In this document: positions 46,229 to 56,977 of the stretch, piece by piece
Layout of the letters: every line of letters starts with the position of its first letter
How positions within the stretch are numbered: position 1 is the first letter of the stretch
Assembly (NCBI GenBank): GCA_949126835.1
Contig: CASBPS010000033.1
Location: 62,001-126,000, forward strand
Source of the DNA: Anisus vortex
Taxonomy: Eukaryota > Mollusca > Gastropoda > Planorbidae
DNA: 64,000 bases
Direction of reading: 5' to 3'
Program-made: the position numbers and the translations under genes
The notes under the pieces: model-generated
Seen by the model: only the letters and a program-made list of their open reading frames with translations
What the model was told of the DNA's origin: nothing
Database searches by the model: none

Positions 46229-47458
46229 TTAATTATTGTAATCCAAAGTAGGCAACACATTTAAAATATCAAACCAATAAGGATAAAGTTGTGGATCACA
46301 AAGAATGTAGGAAGATAACAATCTAAGTTCATCGAAAGAAACGCTTCCTTTACCAAAATCAATTTTTTGCATAAAAAGAGTCTTGATGTATTTATCATCA
46401 ACACTTGATATAAAATCAGGCACTTTTATATTAGTCATATTTTTTCTCATTAGTTGCAGAATAGTCTCTTCCTGTTGCACCTGAGAAGGGTTTCGTCGTT
46501 TTCTTCTGTTGCTTAACTCCATTTCAAGATTCATCAAACCCATGTAAGGTTCCGTAAATAAACTATAATAAGTATCACGAAGTTTCAAATCAATGAGAAT
46601 ATCTTTCTGCATGACACAAAGTGCGGAAAGAGAAATAAATCTGTCGTAACCAAATTTAGTACTTCGTTGATCATTGCCTAATTTATTATTTCGCCATACA
46701 GTACCACCCCTCCTAGCAAGAAAACACTCTTCAAACCATCGGGTCGTCAAATCATCATCATCGTTTTTTTTAATACCATACAAAAAAAAACGCTTAAGAA
46801 TTTTGTCCATATCTTGATCATGAACTGTATAGTCAGTAACCACTGGATCAATAATTTGTCTCGACGACGTCATCTCACCATCATTACGCTTATTTATAGC
46901 ATCCAAAAGCATTTTAGATTTAACTGGTTGATCTCCTTCAAGGGTAGGGCCGTTGGGTGGAGGGAAATCATTATCAGTGATAATTTCATCACAAAAATGT
47001 TTAAAGTATGTAAAAGCTGTATTAGAATCAGCGTTGAAACCCGACTGATAACTCTTATCAAATTCTTTGGAAGCAAAGCAGATTATAGGTAAAATTTCAG
47101 CACAGCTACAACCTATCCCACCAAAGAAAAAAACATCAGAGTCAGTCCATGAGGGAACAAGATTATTGATCGATACAGCTTTAGGTAAACTTCTACCTAG
47201 GTCATTAATATTTTTAATTATGGCAAACTGAACAGTGTTTGCTCCTTTTAATTCCATAAAAGCCAGAATTCTCGTACGAAAATATTGAACCAAATGTTTA
47301 TACTTTTGTCTTAAGAGATCCGTATCAAAATTAAGATTCATAATTTGCTCAAAAGCTCTAGTGTTTAAAGTAACTCTCCCTACCACAGTTGTCTCATCAT
47401 CTTCACTGCTGGTGTCGTCATCCGATGATGAATCATAAACTATAGACGAGGTAGCCAT
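46229..47458 (-). CDS. Tandem paralogue family member D, 409 aa
   Basis: Starts at ATG 47458 with an acidic, serine-rich leader (SSDDDTSSEDDET). It is the most diverged and shortest member but keeps SINNLVPSWTDSDVFFFG, CSCAEILPIICFA, RWFEECFLARRGGTVW and STKFGYDRFISL. The C-terminal cysteine/LDLY block is less clear. It is the last recognisable gene before the 9.5 kb non-coding repeat region. Function unknown. Confidence 0.78.
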   Translation of the reverse strand: MATSSIVYDSSSDDDTSSEDDETTVVGRVTLNTRAFEQIMNLNFDTDLLRQKYKHLVQYFRTRILAFMELKGANTVQFAIIKNINDLGRSLPKAVSINNLVPSWTDSDVFFFGGIGCSCAEILPIICFASKEFDKSYQSGFNADSNTAFTYFKHFCDEIITDNDFPPPNGPTLEGDQPVKSKMLLDAINKRNDGEMTSSRQIIDPVVTDYTVHDQDMDKILKRFFLYGIKKNDDDDLTTRWFEECFLARRGGTVWRNNKLGNDQRSTKFGYDRFISLSALCVMQKDILIDLKLRDTYYSLFTEPYMGLMNLEMELSNRRKRRNPSQVQQEETILQLMRKNMTNIKVPDFISSVDDKYIKTLFMQKIDFGKGSVSFDELRLLSSYILCDPQLYPYWFDILNVLPTLDYNN

Positions 47459-48537
47459 TTTTTTTTAGTTTTATTTTTGTTTTGTTAAATTAAAAAATGG
47501 AACACTCAAATTATTTAAATACTATGGAAGAAAACAAAGTAAATATATAAGAAATATACTTTTATTCGAAATCTCATCAAAGAAATATGCTTTTTTATGT
47601 GGATATATCATAAGTAAAATATAAGTCATAGAAAAAGTCAAACACAAACAAATATCAAAACATCAAAACATTCAAAACATAAGTTTCAACTCTACAAAAT
47701 CATTAATAGTTCGACAAACTACAAATAAATTTATTTTTCAACCGCTTAATATTCTATAATTATTTCATATTATAAACAAAAAAAATCCAAAACAACGCAA
47801 CAAAAGACAGAAAATAATAATATTATCCATTGAAAGAGCAAAACAACAATACGAACGATCTATAATACATACGTAAACATTTTAATTTAAGTTAACGACG
47901 TGAAACATTATAAAAATAACGACGTGAAACATTATAAAATTTGGTTGGGAAAGCACAATTATAATTTATGGAAAGCATTTTTTCTAGAAAGCATACTAAC
48001 AACATACTAACAAAATTCAACTAACAAAATTAAAAGTGTGGGTATTTTTTTTTTAAAAGTTATTTTCACTTCCACTTATTTTATTGTTGTACCGCTTAAA
48101 TACATTATTTTATTAAAACAACAAACAAGAGTATCAGGAAAAATTATATATATACACACACATTTTTTGCATTGATAACATTGCTAGAATTGACTATCAT
48201 GCAATCAAATTTTACATTTTTTTACAATAATCAAAATCAAAGAAATAACAATAATAAAAAAAAATAACTAATTGAGACTGTCAATAATAGACCTCATCCT
48301 TACCTAAACGAAGGCCAGAAATTAACTCGATAAGAAATATCACCAGAAATTGTATCAAAGGGAAATAGCACGAAAAAGGGAAAGCATTATCGTTATTAAT
48401 TTTATACACATCGTTATTAATTTTATAACACATCGTTATTAATTCAATCAAGTCAAAAAAGATAAAGAATGGTAAATATTCTTTGACAACTTCAAAATCC
48501 ATGTGATATACATACAAAAAGAATTTTAAAAAGTATT
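47459..48537. other. AT-rich non-coding stretch with short direct repeats
   Basis: About 1.1 kb without a credible gene. It contains small direct repeats, for example GACGTGAAACATTATAAAA near 47899 and 47921, and repeated CATCGTTATTAATTTTATA words near 48390-48450. No promoter, RNA gene or domain was recognised. Confidence 0.7.
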
Positions 48538-48735
48538 TTAACCGATGCACCCCACCAAACCCCGTTATCCCCCAAACCAAAACCCAAAAAATCAACCCGA
48601 TCCCCCGAACCCAAAAATACCCCACCAACCCCATCCAAATCCCAAATCCCACACCATCCCCATTAACCGAAACAAGCCCAAAACCCGTTAACCTTCAAAT
48701 CCCAAAATCCCACACCCTCCCCCCTCAGTAACCGA
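48538..48735. repeat. C-rich, G-poor block
   Basis: Abrupt island of C runs (CCCC, CCCCC, CCCCCC) with hardly any G on the plus strand, inside AT-rich DNA. The complementary strand is correspondingly G-run rich and could form G-quadruplexes. Open frames here encode only G/W/F-rich low-complexity peptides and are not taken as genes. Confidence 0.7.
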
Positions 48736-50255
48736 CCCCACAATACCATCAATGTCCCCGAATATAGTAATATAGGTTGACAACATTTCGTTATATAGTA
48801 TTTGTCAAACACTTAAAAAACACACACACATAAGTATACATTATATTTAAAAAAACATTATCTTTATACTTAATACCAAAGAATATATTCGATAAAGAAA
48901 CAAGCTTTATGTTATATAAGTTTAGAAAACAATGATAGAAACTAAAAAAAAATAAAAATTTCCTTATCCTTTAATAATGTATAACCTTAAGATCGTGTAT
49001 ACAACTTCAGAATATAAATATGATAGGCTATATATTTTTTATTTCAGAAAATAAATAAACTTAATTATAACAAAAAATTCAGATACACTAACGAGACCTC
49101 ATTGTAGTATTTTAAGAAATATGTGTGTACGTCATGAAAATTAGTTAGATTGTATTGAAAAAGAAAAATAGTTAGATTATTGAAAAAGAAAAATAGTTAG
49201 ATTTTATGTAAGAATAAAAGAAAAACATTATTATCTTATATTACCTTATTCAATATATATATAAAATATTTAATTTAATTATTTTCTCAGCATATTTAAT
49301 TTGATATTTCTCAGCGAACCTTATCCACTATTATTACACAACATTTGTTAACTTTTCCACTAATATTTTGATATTCTCACACACTCAAGTGGATGGAAAG
49401 AAGCATCTACACTATATCTTATTGCATCTACACTATGTCTTATTCGAATGCACTAATTGAGTGAAGCAGAAATATAATAACTTAACATCATTGTACCAAA
49501 CACCAAAGATCAAATATAAACGTACCAAAATGAACTTAAAAAGGTACATCAACTTTACAAGATAGAGTTACAAAAAAACAACATCACTTTTTTTCTATAT
49601 ATAATACAGCTTTAAATATAACAAAGTTATTTTTTTTTGGTATTCTTCAATAAGTGGTATGTAATATGCCAATGATATATAATTTTAAAGAAAAAATTAT
49701 TATTATTTAAATAAAAAACTCAAAGAATTTTTAAAGTACATACAATTTCTACTGATACGTAATACAAAAAGTACATACAATTTCCACTGATACTTAAATA
49801 AACTCATACAATAAAATTATTGATTTAAAAAAAAATTTTAACAATTATAAATAATTCAAAACAACATCATAATTCAAACGTCATACATAAATTTTATAAA
49901 AAAGACGTATCCGACATATGAGTGATTGTGCAAGCAGATACCAAAAAAAATCACTTAATTATTACACGAACTAATTCCCACAAAGAGAAATATAATATTT
50001 GAAAAGTATCTAGGTACAAGTAAAAATATAACTAAAAATATAACCAGTAATTCAAAAGATTTGATAAAGATTTATTATCTTATAATAATCTTATTTCATA
50101 TTTCACAAAAATACATTATATGTAATCCTAATGATATAAACATGGATGATATTATTTTATAAAAAAAAAAATTGTTTTTTAGATTAAAAAATTATCCCCA
50201 TCCAACGTATAACACAAAATAGTCATTGTATAATAAATTGTCTTAATTCATTTTC
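48736..50255. other. AT-rich non-coding stretch, duplicated words
   Basis: About 1.5 kb with no credible gene. AT-rich, with small repeats such as GAAAAAGAAAAATAGTTAGAT near 49157-49203 and paired AAAGTACATACAATTTC-type words near 49732 and 49767. Nothing else recognised. Confidence 0.65.
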
Positions 50256-50572
50256 CATTGTATAATAAATAGTCTCAAATAAATTCCATATGTCCAATTC
50301 ATCTTTTCGTTAAAAAATAATTTTAAAATGTGTGGTTTTGTTGTAATTTTTTTGTAGTAATTCAAAATGTGAAGTATTTAGTAAAAGACACCACGACCAA
50401 CACCACCAACCGAACACATAATATGTGAAGTATGTAGCATCCAACGTACGTCTATCTCAATAAAATGTCATTGTATTATAATAAATAGCCTCAAATAAAT
50501 TCCATTTGTCCAATTCATGTCAAAAATGTGAAGTATGTAGTAAAAGACACCAACACCACCAACCGAACACAT
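50256..50572 (+). repeat. Decayed tandem duplication
   Basis: Segment 50256-50302 recurs with small changes at 50469-50518 (CATTGTAT...AATAAATAG, then CAAATAAATTCCAT, then TGTCCAATTCAT). The following AAATGTGAAGTAT-x-TAGTAAAAGACACC element at 50365 recurs at 50524, each followed by CCACCAACCGAACACA. A segment of roughly 160-210 bases was duplicated and has since diverged. Confidence 0.7.
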
Positions 50573-50595
50573 GTGTGTGAAGTATGTAGTAATTC

Positions 50596-50822
50596 AAAAG
50601 ACATCAACGACAGACCGATATCAACGACAACAACACCAACCGACCAACCGACAACACCAACCGACAACGACCGACACCACCACCACCACCAACCGACACC
50701 AACCGACACCACCACCAACCAACCGACACCACCACCAACAGACACCAACCGACCTCCATAACATCTCTCACACTCAGACATAAACACCCATCCATAACCT
50801 ACCTAACCTACCTAACCTACCT
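50596..50822 (+). repeat. ACC/CCGACA-rich simple repeat
   Basis: Irregular array of CCGACA, CAACC and CACCAC words ending in CCTACCTAA repeats at 50797-50822. All six frames give threonine/proline- or valine/glycine-type low-complexity peptides, so this is treated as non-coding. Confidence 0.7.
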
Positions 50823-50928
50823 AACACGGAAAAAAAAAAAATGTTTATATGTTGTGCTTCCATGTGTGTCAATCAGTACAATGATCGTGCTTCGTTCGAT
50901 GCGACTATTGCTTCTTGAGATCTTGAAT

Positions 50929-51240
50929 CTCTCTTGAAATCTTTTATATTTTGTTTAACTAAAAACTTGGTCAATTTCAGATAATGAGCAGCCATTTGTG
51001 GTAAATTATTGTCAGTAGTTTTTTTTTTTTTTTTTCAAAAGCAAGTTCAAAAGCAAGTTCACAACTTTTTTTTTTTTTTTAAAAATATTGAGGAGAGGCT
51101 GAGACTCAACTTCACAAAAACATCTCTCATATCTTTTGCAGAATCACTATCACTATTGCGAGTTGCTGTCTCTCTCTTGAAATCTTTTTTTTATATTTTT
51201 GTTTAACTAAAAAAAGTTGGTCAATTTCAGATAATGAGCA
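50929..51240 (+). repeat. Pair of related segments about 245 bases apart
   Basis: CTCTCTTGAAATCTTTT, then ATATTTT-GTTTAACTAAAAA, then TTGGTCAATTTCAGATAATGAGCA occurs at 50929-50990 and again at 51172-51240. Poly-T expansions differ between copies. Further poly-T runs follow at 51252-51430. Confidence 0.7.
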
Positions 51241-51657
51241 TTCAGACATTTGTTTTTTTTTTTTTTTTTTTTTTTTCTGGTACCACATTATTGTGAGTAG
51301 AATTTTTTTTTTTTTTAAACAAGGAGGTGGAACCGCTCATGTTTTTTTTTCTTTTTTTTTTTCTTATGAATCTCTTGATAACTTTTTTTTTTTTTTTTTT
51401 TTTTTTTGTCATATTTTTTTTTTTTTTACGAAAATTAATTTGTCCATCATGAGATGAGGAAGACCATAATATTATGTCTACCCACAGCTTCAGAATAAAT
51501 TAATCATTAACGAAGCATTGCAAGCTAGCGACATACCTTAACATACCTAACACACACCTAACACGGAACCAAACAACATACAAAAAAACTTAACACGGAA
51601 CATTAGTTAACCTTTAGTTAACATTAATAAAAAACCTACCTAACAACCATACATAAC

Positions 51658-51713
51658 CCTAACATAACCCTAACATAACCCTAACCTAACCCTAACCTAA
51701 CCCTAACCTAACC
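51658..51713 (+). repeat. Telomere-like CCCTAA/CCTAA repeats (C-strand)
   Basis: A run of CCCTAACATAA followed by alternating CCCTAA and CCTAA units. On the opposite strand these read TTAGGG and TTAGG, the telomere repeats of many animals and of many arthropods respectively. Degenerate CCTACCTAA relatives extend on both sides, from about 51540 to 52240. Confidence 0.8.
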
Positions 51714-51779
51714 ATATCTACACCTACACATACACACACCTACACCTAACCAACATTATTACTTTTTACCCAAACCTAC

Positions 51780-52300
51780 CTACAACATTTTTTTAAACAT
51801 TTTTTTTTCACCACTTTTTTTTTTTTTTTTTGCTTTTTTTACACAACAACCTACCTAACAATACTTTTACCCAACCTACCTCTACAGTACTTTTTTTTTT
51901 TTGGACTTTTTTTTTTTACATTTTTTTTTTTTTTTTCATACCCAACTTTTTTTTTTTTTTACACCTAACTAACGATACTTTTACACAACCTACCTACAGT
52001 ACCTAACTAACAAGAATTTTAACCTACCTACAGAACAGTTTTTTTTTTTTTACCTACCCAACCTACCTACACTACTTTTTTTTTTTTACTTATTTTTTTT
52101 AACATTTTTTTTTATATTTTTTTATCTCTCAACAAACAGTTTTTTTTTCATACCCAACCTACCCAACCTACCTAACTAACAATACTTTTACCCAACCACC
52201 TAACTAACAATACTTTTTTACCCAACCTACCTCTCTACAAGTTAACATTAGTTAACATTAATAAAAAACCTACTATGGAACCAACATAAAAACACTTTTT
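51780..52300 (+). repeat. Poly-T tracts alternating with CCTACCTAACTAACAATACTTTT units
   Basis: Repeated ACCCAACCTACCTAACTAAC and AATACTTTTACCCAACC words are separated by T runs of 8-20 bases. A related array resumes at about 52880-53470. No coding potential seen. Confidence 0.7.
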
Positions 52301-52338
52301 TTTTTTTTGTTTTTTTTTTTTTTAAAAAACGAAATATT

Positions 52339-52357
52339 TGGGGCCAAAAAGGCCCCA
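52339..52357. repeat. GC hairpin in repeat region
   Basis: TGGGGCC-AAAAA-GGCCCCA, preceded by ACGAAATATT and followed by GAAATAATTGCTAA. The same flanks recur, in altered form, around 56446 and 56645, so these are dispersed copies of one element. Confidence 0.8.
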
Positions 52358-52404
52358 GAAATAATTGCTAATAACCAGTTAACATACTGCTACTTTTTTT
52401 TTTT

Positions 52405-52880
52405 ACCATACATAACCATACATAACCTCACATAACCTCACATAACCTCACATAACCTCACATAACCTCACATAACCTCACATAACCTCACATAACCTCA
52501 CATAACCATACATAACCATACATAACCATAACCTTACATAACCTTACATAACCTTACATAACCATACGATGAGAAAAATATGATCACAAAAACCTAACCA
52601 TAACCTAACCATATACCTAACCATACATAACCATACATAACCTCACATAACCTCACATAACCTCACATAACCTCACATAACCTCACATAACCATACATAA
52701 CCTCACATAACCTCACATAACCTTACATAACCATACATAACCATAACCTTACATAACCTTACATAACCATACGATGAGAAAAATATGATCACAAAAACCC
52801 AACCATAACCTAACCATACCCTAACCATACCCTAACCATACCTAACCATAACCATAACCTAACCATACCCTAACCATATG
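52405..52880 (+). repeat. Decamer array CATAACCTCA inside a roughly 205-base duplication
   Basis: CATAACCTCA, CATAACCATA and CATAACCTTA decamers run head to tail. The array ends in CGATGAGAAAAATATGATCA (52567), and the entire arrangement recurs with the same terminal word at 52772, so a higher-order unit of about 205 bases is duplicated. The decamers are degenerate relatives of the CCTAA telomere-like words. Confidence 0.8.
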
Positions 52881-53470
52881 TTTACACAACCTACCTACAC
52901 TACTTTTTTTATTAATACTTTTTTTTTTTTAACAGTTTTTTTTTTTTTAACACCCAACCTACCTAACTAACAATACTCCAAACTACCCAACCTACCTACC
53001 TAACTAACAATACTTTTAACCAACCTACCTACACTACTTTTTTTTTACAGTTTTTTTTTTACCCAACCTACACAATACTTTTAACCAACCTACCTATTTT
53101 TTTTTAACATTTTTTTTTAAACACCAAACCTACCCAACCTACCTACCTAACAATACTTTTAACCAACCTACCTATTTTTTTTAACATTTTTTTTTAAACA
53201 CCAAACCTACCCAACCTACCTACCTAACAACAATACTTTTAACCAACCTACCTACACTACTTTTTTTTTACAGTTTTTTTTTTACCCAACCTACACAATA
53301 CAACATTTTTTTTTAACACCAAACCTACCCAACCTACCTACCTAACAATACTAACATTTTTTTTTAACACCAAACCTACCCAACCTACCTACATAACAAT
53401 ACTAACATTTTTTTTTTAACACCAAACCTACCCAACCTACCTACATAACAATACTTTTAACCAACCTACC
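52881..53470 (+). repeat. Tandem CCAAACCTACCCAACCTACC units with T tracts
   Basis: At least five imperfect units contain ACACCAAACCTACCCAACCT, a CTACCTA-x-CTAACAATAC word and T8-T10 runs. Unit length varies from about 60 to 110 bases. Strongly C/T-biased on the plus strand; no gene. Confidence 0.75.
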
Positions 53471-53704
53471 TACAATACTTTTTTAACGGGGCCCTCTCAC
53501 AAACAAACACCCCCCACATTAAAAACACAACCCCCATTACCACCCATACACCATATACACACGCAACCAACACACAAAAACATTCAACCATAAAACAAAA
53601 AACAAAAACCTTAAACCCAAATACACACTCACAAACCAAAACCAACCAAACCCGGAAACACAATCCTAACGGACACAAAATTAACTAAGTTGGCGAGTTT
53701 GGTA

Positions 53705-53875
53705 TTGTGTGTGTAGGGGTTTGTGTATGGGGGTGTTGTATGGGGTGTTGTATGGGGTGTTGCATGGGGTGTTGCAGCATGGGGTGGTGTATGGGGTGTT
53801 GCATGGGGTGGTGTATGGGGTGGTGTATGGGGTGGTGTATGGGGTGGTGTATGGGGTGTTGCGTGACCGGGGTGT
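53705..53875 (+). repeat. G-rich array of GTATGGGGTGTT-type units
   Basis: About 14 units of GTATGGGGTGTT / GTATGGGGTGGT / GCATGGGGTGTT. Here the plus strand is G-rich, opposite to all preceding arrays, marking a strand-composition switch near 53.68 kb. Open frames through it encode cysteine/glycine or threonine/proline repeats and are regarded as repeat translation. Confidence 0.8.
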
Positions 53876-53949
53876 TAATTGTTCGCTGATGGGAGTAAGT
53901 AAGTATAAAGTATAATAGTACTGTTTGTAATAATAAAAAAAAAAAAAGT

Positions 53950-53968
53950 GGTTAGGGTTAGGGTTAGT
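53950..53968 (+). repeat. TTAGGG-type telomere-like repeats (G-strand)
   Basis: GGTTAGGGTTAGGGTTAGTG, about three units in the orientation opposite to the CCCTAA run at 51658-51713. Together the two face outward, like the two ends of a linear chromosome segment. Confidence 0.75.
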
Positions 53969-53974
53969 GTTATT

Positions 53975-56900
53975 AACTAAATTGTTTGCTGGTACTAAAT
54001 TCGAAAAACTCAAACTGTATGCGAGAATGACAACAACATATAATAACCTGTGGTGCTGATAGTAGGCTATAGTAGTGTCATATGATAATGTAAAAAAATA
54101 TTAGTAGTAATGACATTATTAATGACTTGACTTTGTCCCTAAAAAGATTATATAAAAAAAGAAAAAACCCTAATGTATCCATGCGAATGAATTAATTATG
54201 TGTTTTTTTAAAAAAAAACATATATTGTGATGTGTGAGGTCTAGTATTTGTATAATTGTATTAGTATTGGTTATAATAATCCTATTAGTGTATTTAATTT
54301 ATTTCATTCCATAAAGTATTCCCGCTAATTATTGTATTGATCGAATAGTAATTAGAATTTTTGTTAAAATAGTCATTAGGTATAAGTTAATATATAAAAA
54401 CACGTCCTTTTAGTATTAGCAACACGTCCTTTAAGTAGTACAACACGTTATTAAACATGTTTCAGTATAATAAATAAAAAACTAGTATATAAAGTATAAA
54501 AAAGCAAAACATTACAAATTTTTCTCTGTCATGTATTTTTTTTTTAAAAATCAAAAAAATATATAATAAGTAAAAAAAAAAAGGAGTGATTAGTGAAAAG
54601 TGTGGTAAATTATATTATAACTCGTAAAAATAATTGGTTAATTGGGCTGGTAAAAATATTAAATATTTTTTTTTAAAAAACACAAAAAATATCATGGAGA
54701 TATACAATATTATCATGAAGATCAGTCGAGCACAAAAAACGTTCATCAAAATAATAATAATTTATAAAGTTGAAATGAATGAAAAATGATTATCATTTTT
54801 TTTGATGCTTGGTTATATAATAAAAATGATTAGCTTTTTTTTTTGTGTATAAAATAAAAAATATATCTAGGAGATATATTATATCATCCGAATAAAGATG
54901 ATTTTAGTCAGAATACATTTTAAAAAAATATCTGGACATTAATTAAAAAAAAAATATTAATCTTTCATGTATAATCCACACAGGTAAGATACATCGAACC
55001 AAGAGTCGGACAAAGTCCAACTTAAACAAAATTATTGTTTTGTTTTTAAAGGAGGAAGGGTAAATTGAACCAAGGAAACCGTAATAATTGATTATTGATT
55101 TTTAATGTAGAACACATCGACGACTCGACGACGAGAAAAAAAAAATGTTAAAAAGTGACGACATTGACATTTGTTTCATTGATGTGTAAAGATATAAGAC
55201 TATTTTTGCATTAAAGTATCCCAATAATTGTAGTGAAAATGATGTATCAACATTTCATATAAAAAAAGATGTGTCGCGAAAAATATCAAAAAAAGAGAAA
55301 TATAAATATATATGGAAAAAAGTGTGAAAAAAATATATAAGTAAAAAATAAAGTCAATTGCGAATATATATTATGAATGTTTATAAAAAAAAAAAATGAC
55401 CCCCACCCCTGACAACTACACGATTGTAGAGATTTTCAGAGATTTCAGAAAAAAACTGATTTTATTAAAACTGATAAAAAAATACATCGGAAAATTAGAA
55501 ATAATAATCCTCGGAACTAATCCAAAATCGATAAAAATCTTTTTTTACCAAAAACTGTAATTTGACAAAAAAGGCATGCGAAAACAAATCAATTTTAGAG
55601 AAAGTAAGTCTCATCACCGAACGCACAAAATCATACTTTAAGGAAAAAAAGCACCTGATTAAAAAAATTCCAGTTTTAAACTAAAGAGAAAAATCGAAAT
55701 ATATTAGAAACGAAAATGTATATCGAAGGGAAAAAAAAAAAGTCAATGAACAAATATAATAGAGTGAAAAATAGTCAAATTTAATTATAATGGAAGAACA
55801 TAGACCAAGTGAGAATAACAAAAGAACAAAAGCGTTTTCGTAGAAGAATTACACCAGAAGTCCTGATGACGCATGAAAGAGGCACATGACGCATGAAAGA
55901 GGCACAATAGACTTTATTATTTTTCTGTTGTGTAAAAAATATGGAAAAAAAGTAACCATTAAAGAAGAACAATAGATTGAAAAAAATAGATGGCTCAGGC
56001 AACAACACATTAATATAATACAGAGTAAAAAAGAAAAAGCGCTATAATTAAGAAACGGATAAATGCGTTTTTTTAATATATTATAAATAAAAACAGTCAA
56101 GAATCGGGTTAAGGTTTTAAAAGAATCAGATTAAAGATCTGTTTTCTAAATCAATACATCATGATTACACATGAAAGAAAACATAGAAGATTGAAAAAAT
56201 CATCAGGACTCAAAACAGGAAAATAATCAGAAAAAAGGTGTGTTGAGATTAATCAAAACAGGAAAAATAATCAGGAAAGCTGTGTTGAGATTATAAGTAG
56301 ATAACATTAAGAAGCTTTATAACATGAAGTAGTGAGTAAGAATAATACTTAACCATATTTAACCGAAGCGCAAAAAATACACGACAACAGATGTGTATGT
56401 TTTAATAATCATAAAAGTTTTTTGTTTGAACGAAAAATAAAAATATCTGGGCCTTTGAGGCCCAGAAAATTATTAATGACGTCAAATGATTGTGATTGAT
56501 TAAAAAAAATTTTGACAAAGAGTATGTTTTAATCTCGGAACATTTTTTTGGGATAGTTATTTTTCAAAATGGGAAAAAATTTTGACAAAGAGTATGTTTT
56601 AATATAATAAAAAAAAAAGTTTTTCTTAAAACGAAATATGTGTGGGGGGGGCCAAAAAGCCCATAAATAGTTGCTTAAGTCAAAATGATTGAATGAGTGA
56701 AGAAATAGTTAATTTTTTTAAAATTAAAAAAAAACCAACCAACCATGCGACAATTAGATAATAATTATATAAATAATTGAAAAAAATTAATCTTATACAT
56801 GACAAAATAATCTTATACATGACAAAATAAAAAAATAAAAAAAAAGTTCCAATGTACCTTAATGTGCCCGATAAATAATTGTGTGAAAAAATTACTAATG

Positions 56901-56977
56901 TACTTGAAAAAACTTCAGAAGACTTGAATATGAACAAATAAAAGTTAGTTTTTTACCTTTTTTTGAACTAATGGACC
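53975..56977. other. AT-rich non-coding stretch with dispersed repeats
   Basis: About 3 kb without a credible gene. It has a direct repeat ATGACGCATGAAAGAGGCAC (55866 and 55886), a repeated AATTTTGACAAAGAGTATGT word near 56507 and 56577, and two copies of an AAAACAGGAAAAATAATCAG-like element near 56212 and 56253. Two GC hairpins of the class described elsewhere lie at 56446-56466 and near 56645-56665. Open frames are short and lack coding character. Confidence 0.65.
56446..56466. repeat. GC hairpin in repeat region, second copy
   Basis: TCTGGGCC-TTTGA-GGCCCAGA, an 8-bp perfect stem, preceded by AACGAAAAATAAAAATA and followed by AAATTATTAATGACGTCA. A third, weaker copy lies near 56645-56665 (GGGGGCC-AAAAA-GCCC). 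Confidence 0.8.

Noticed and set aside
48281..48652. Minus-strand hydrophobic 123-residue frame
   Set aside because: Half of it is translation of the C-rich block (G/W/F-rich), the remainder is AT-rich spacer; no leader or conserved feature.
50515..50795. Overlapping frames in ACC/CCGACA repeats on both strands
   Set aside because: Open only because the repeat lacks stop codons; low-complexity translation in several frames at once.
53681..54013. Minus-strand frame encoding many TTPY/TTPC repeats
   Set aside because: It is the translation of the G-rich simple array at 53705-53875; all frames through the array are open and repetitive, with no start context or neighbouring domain.
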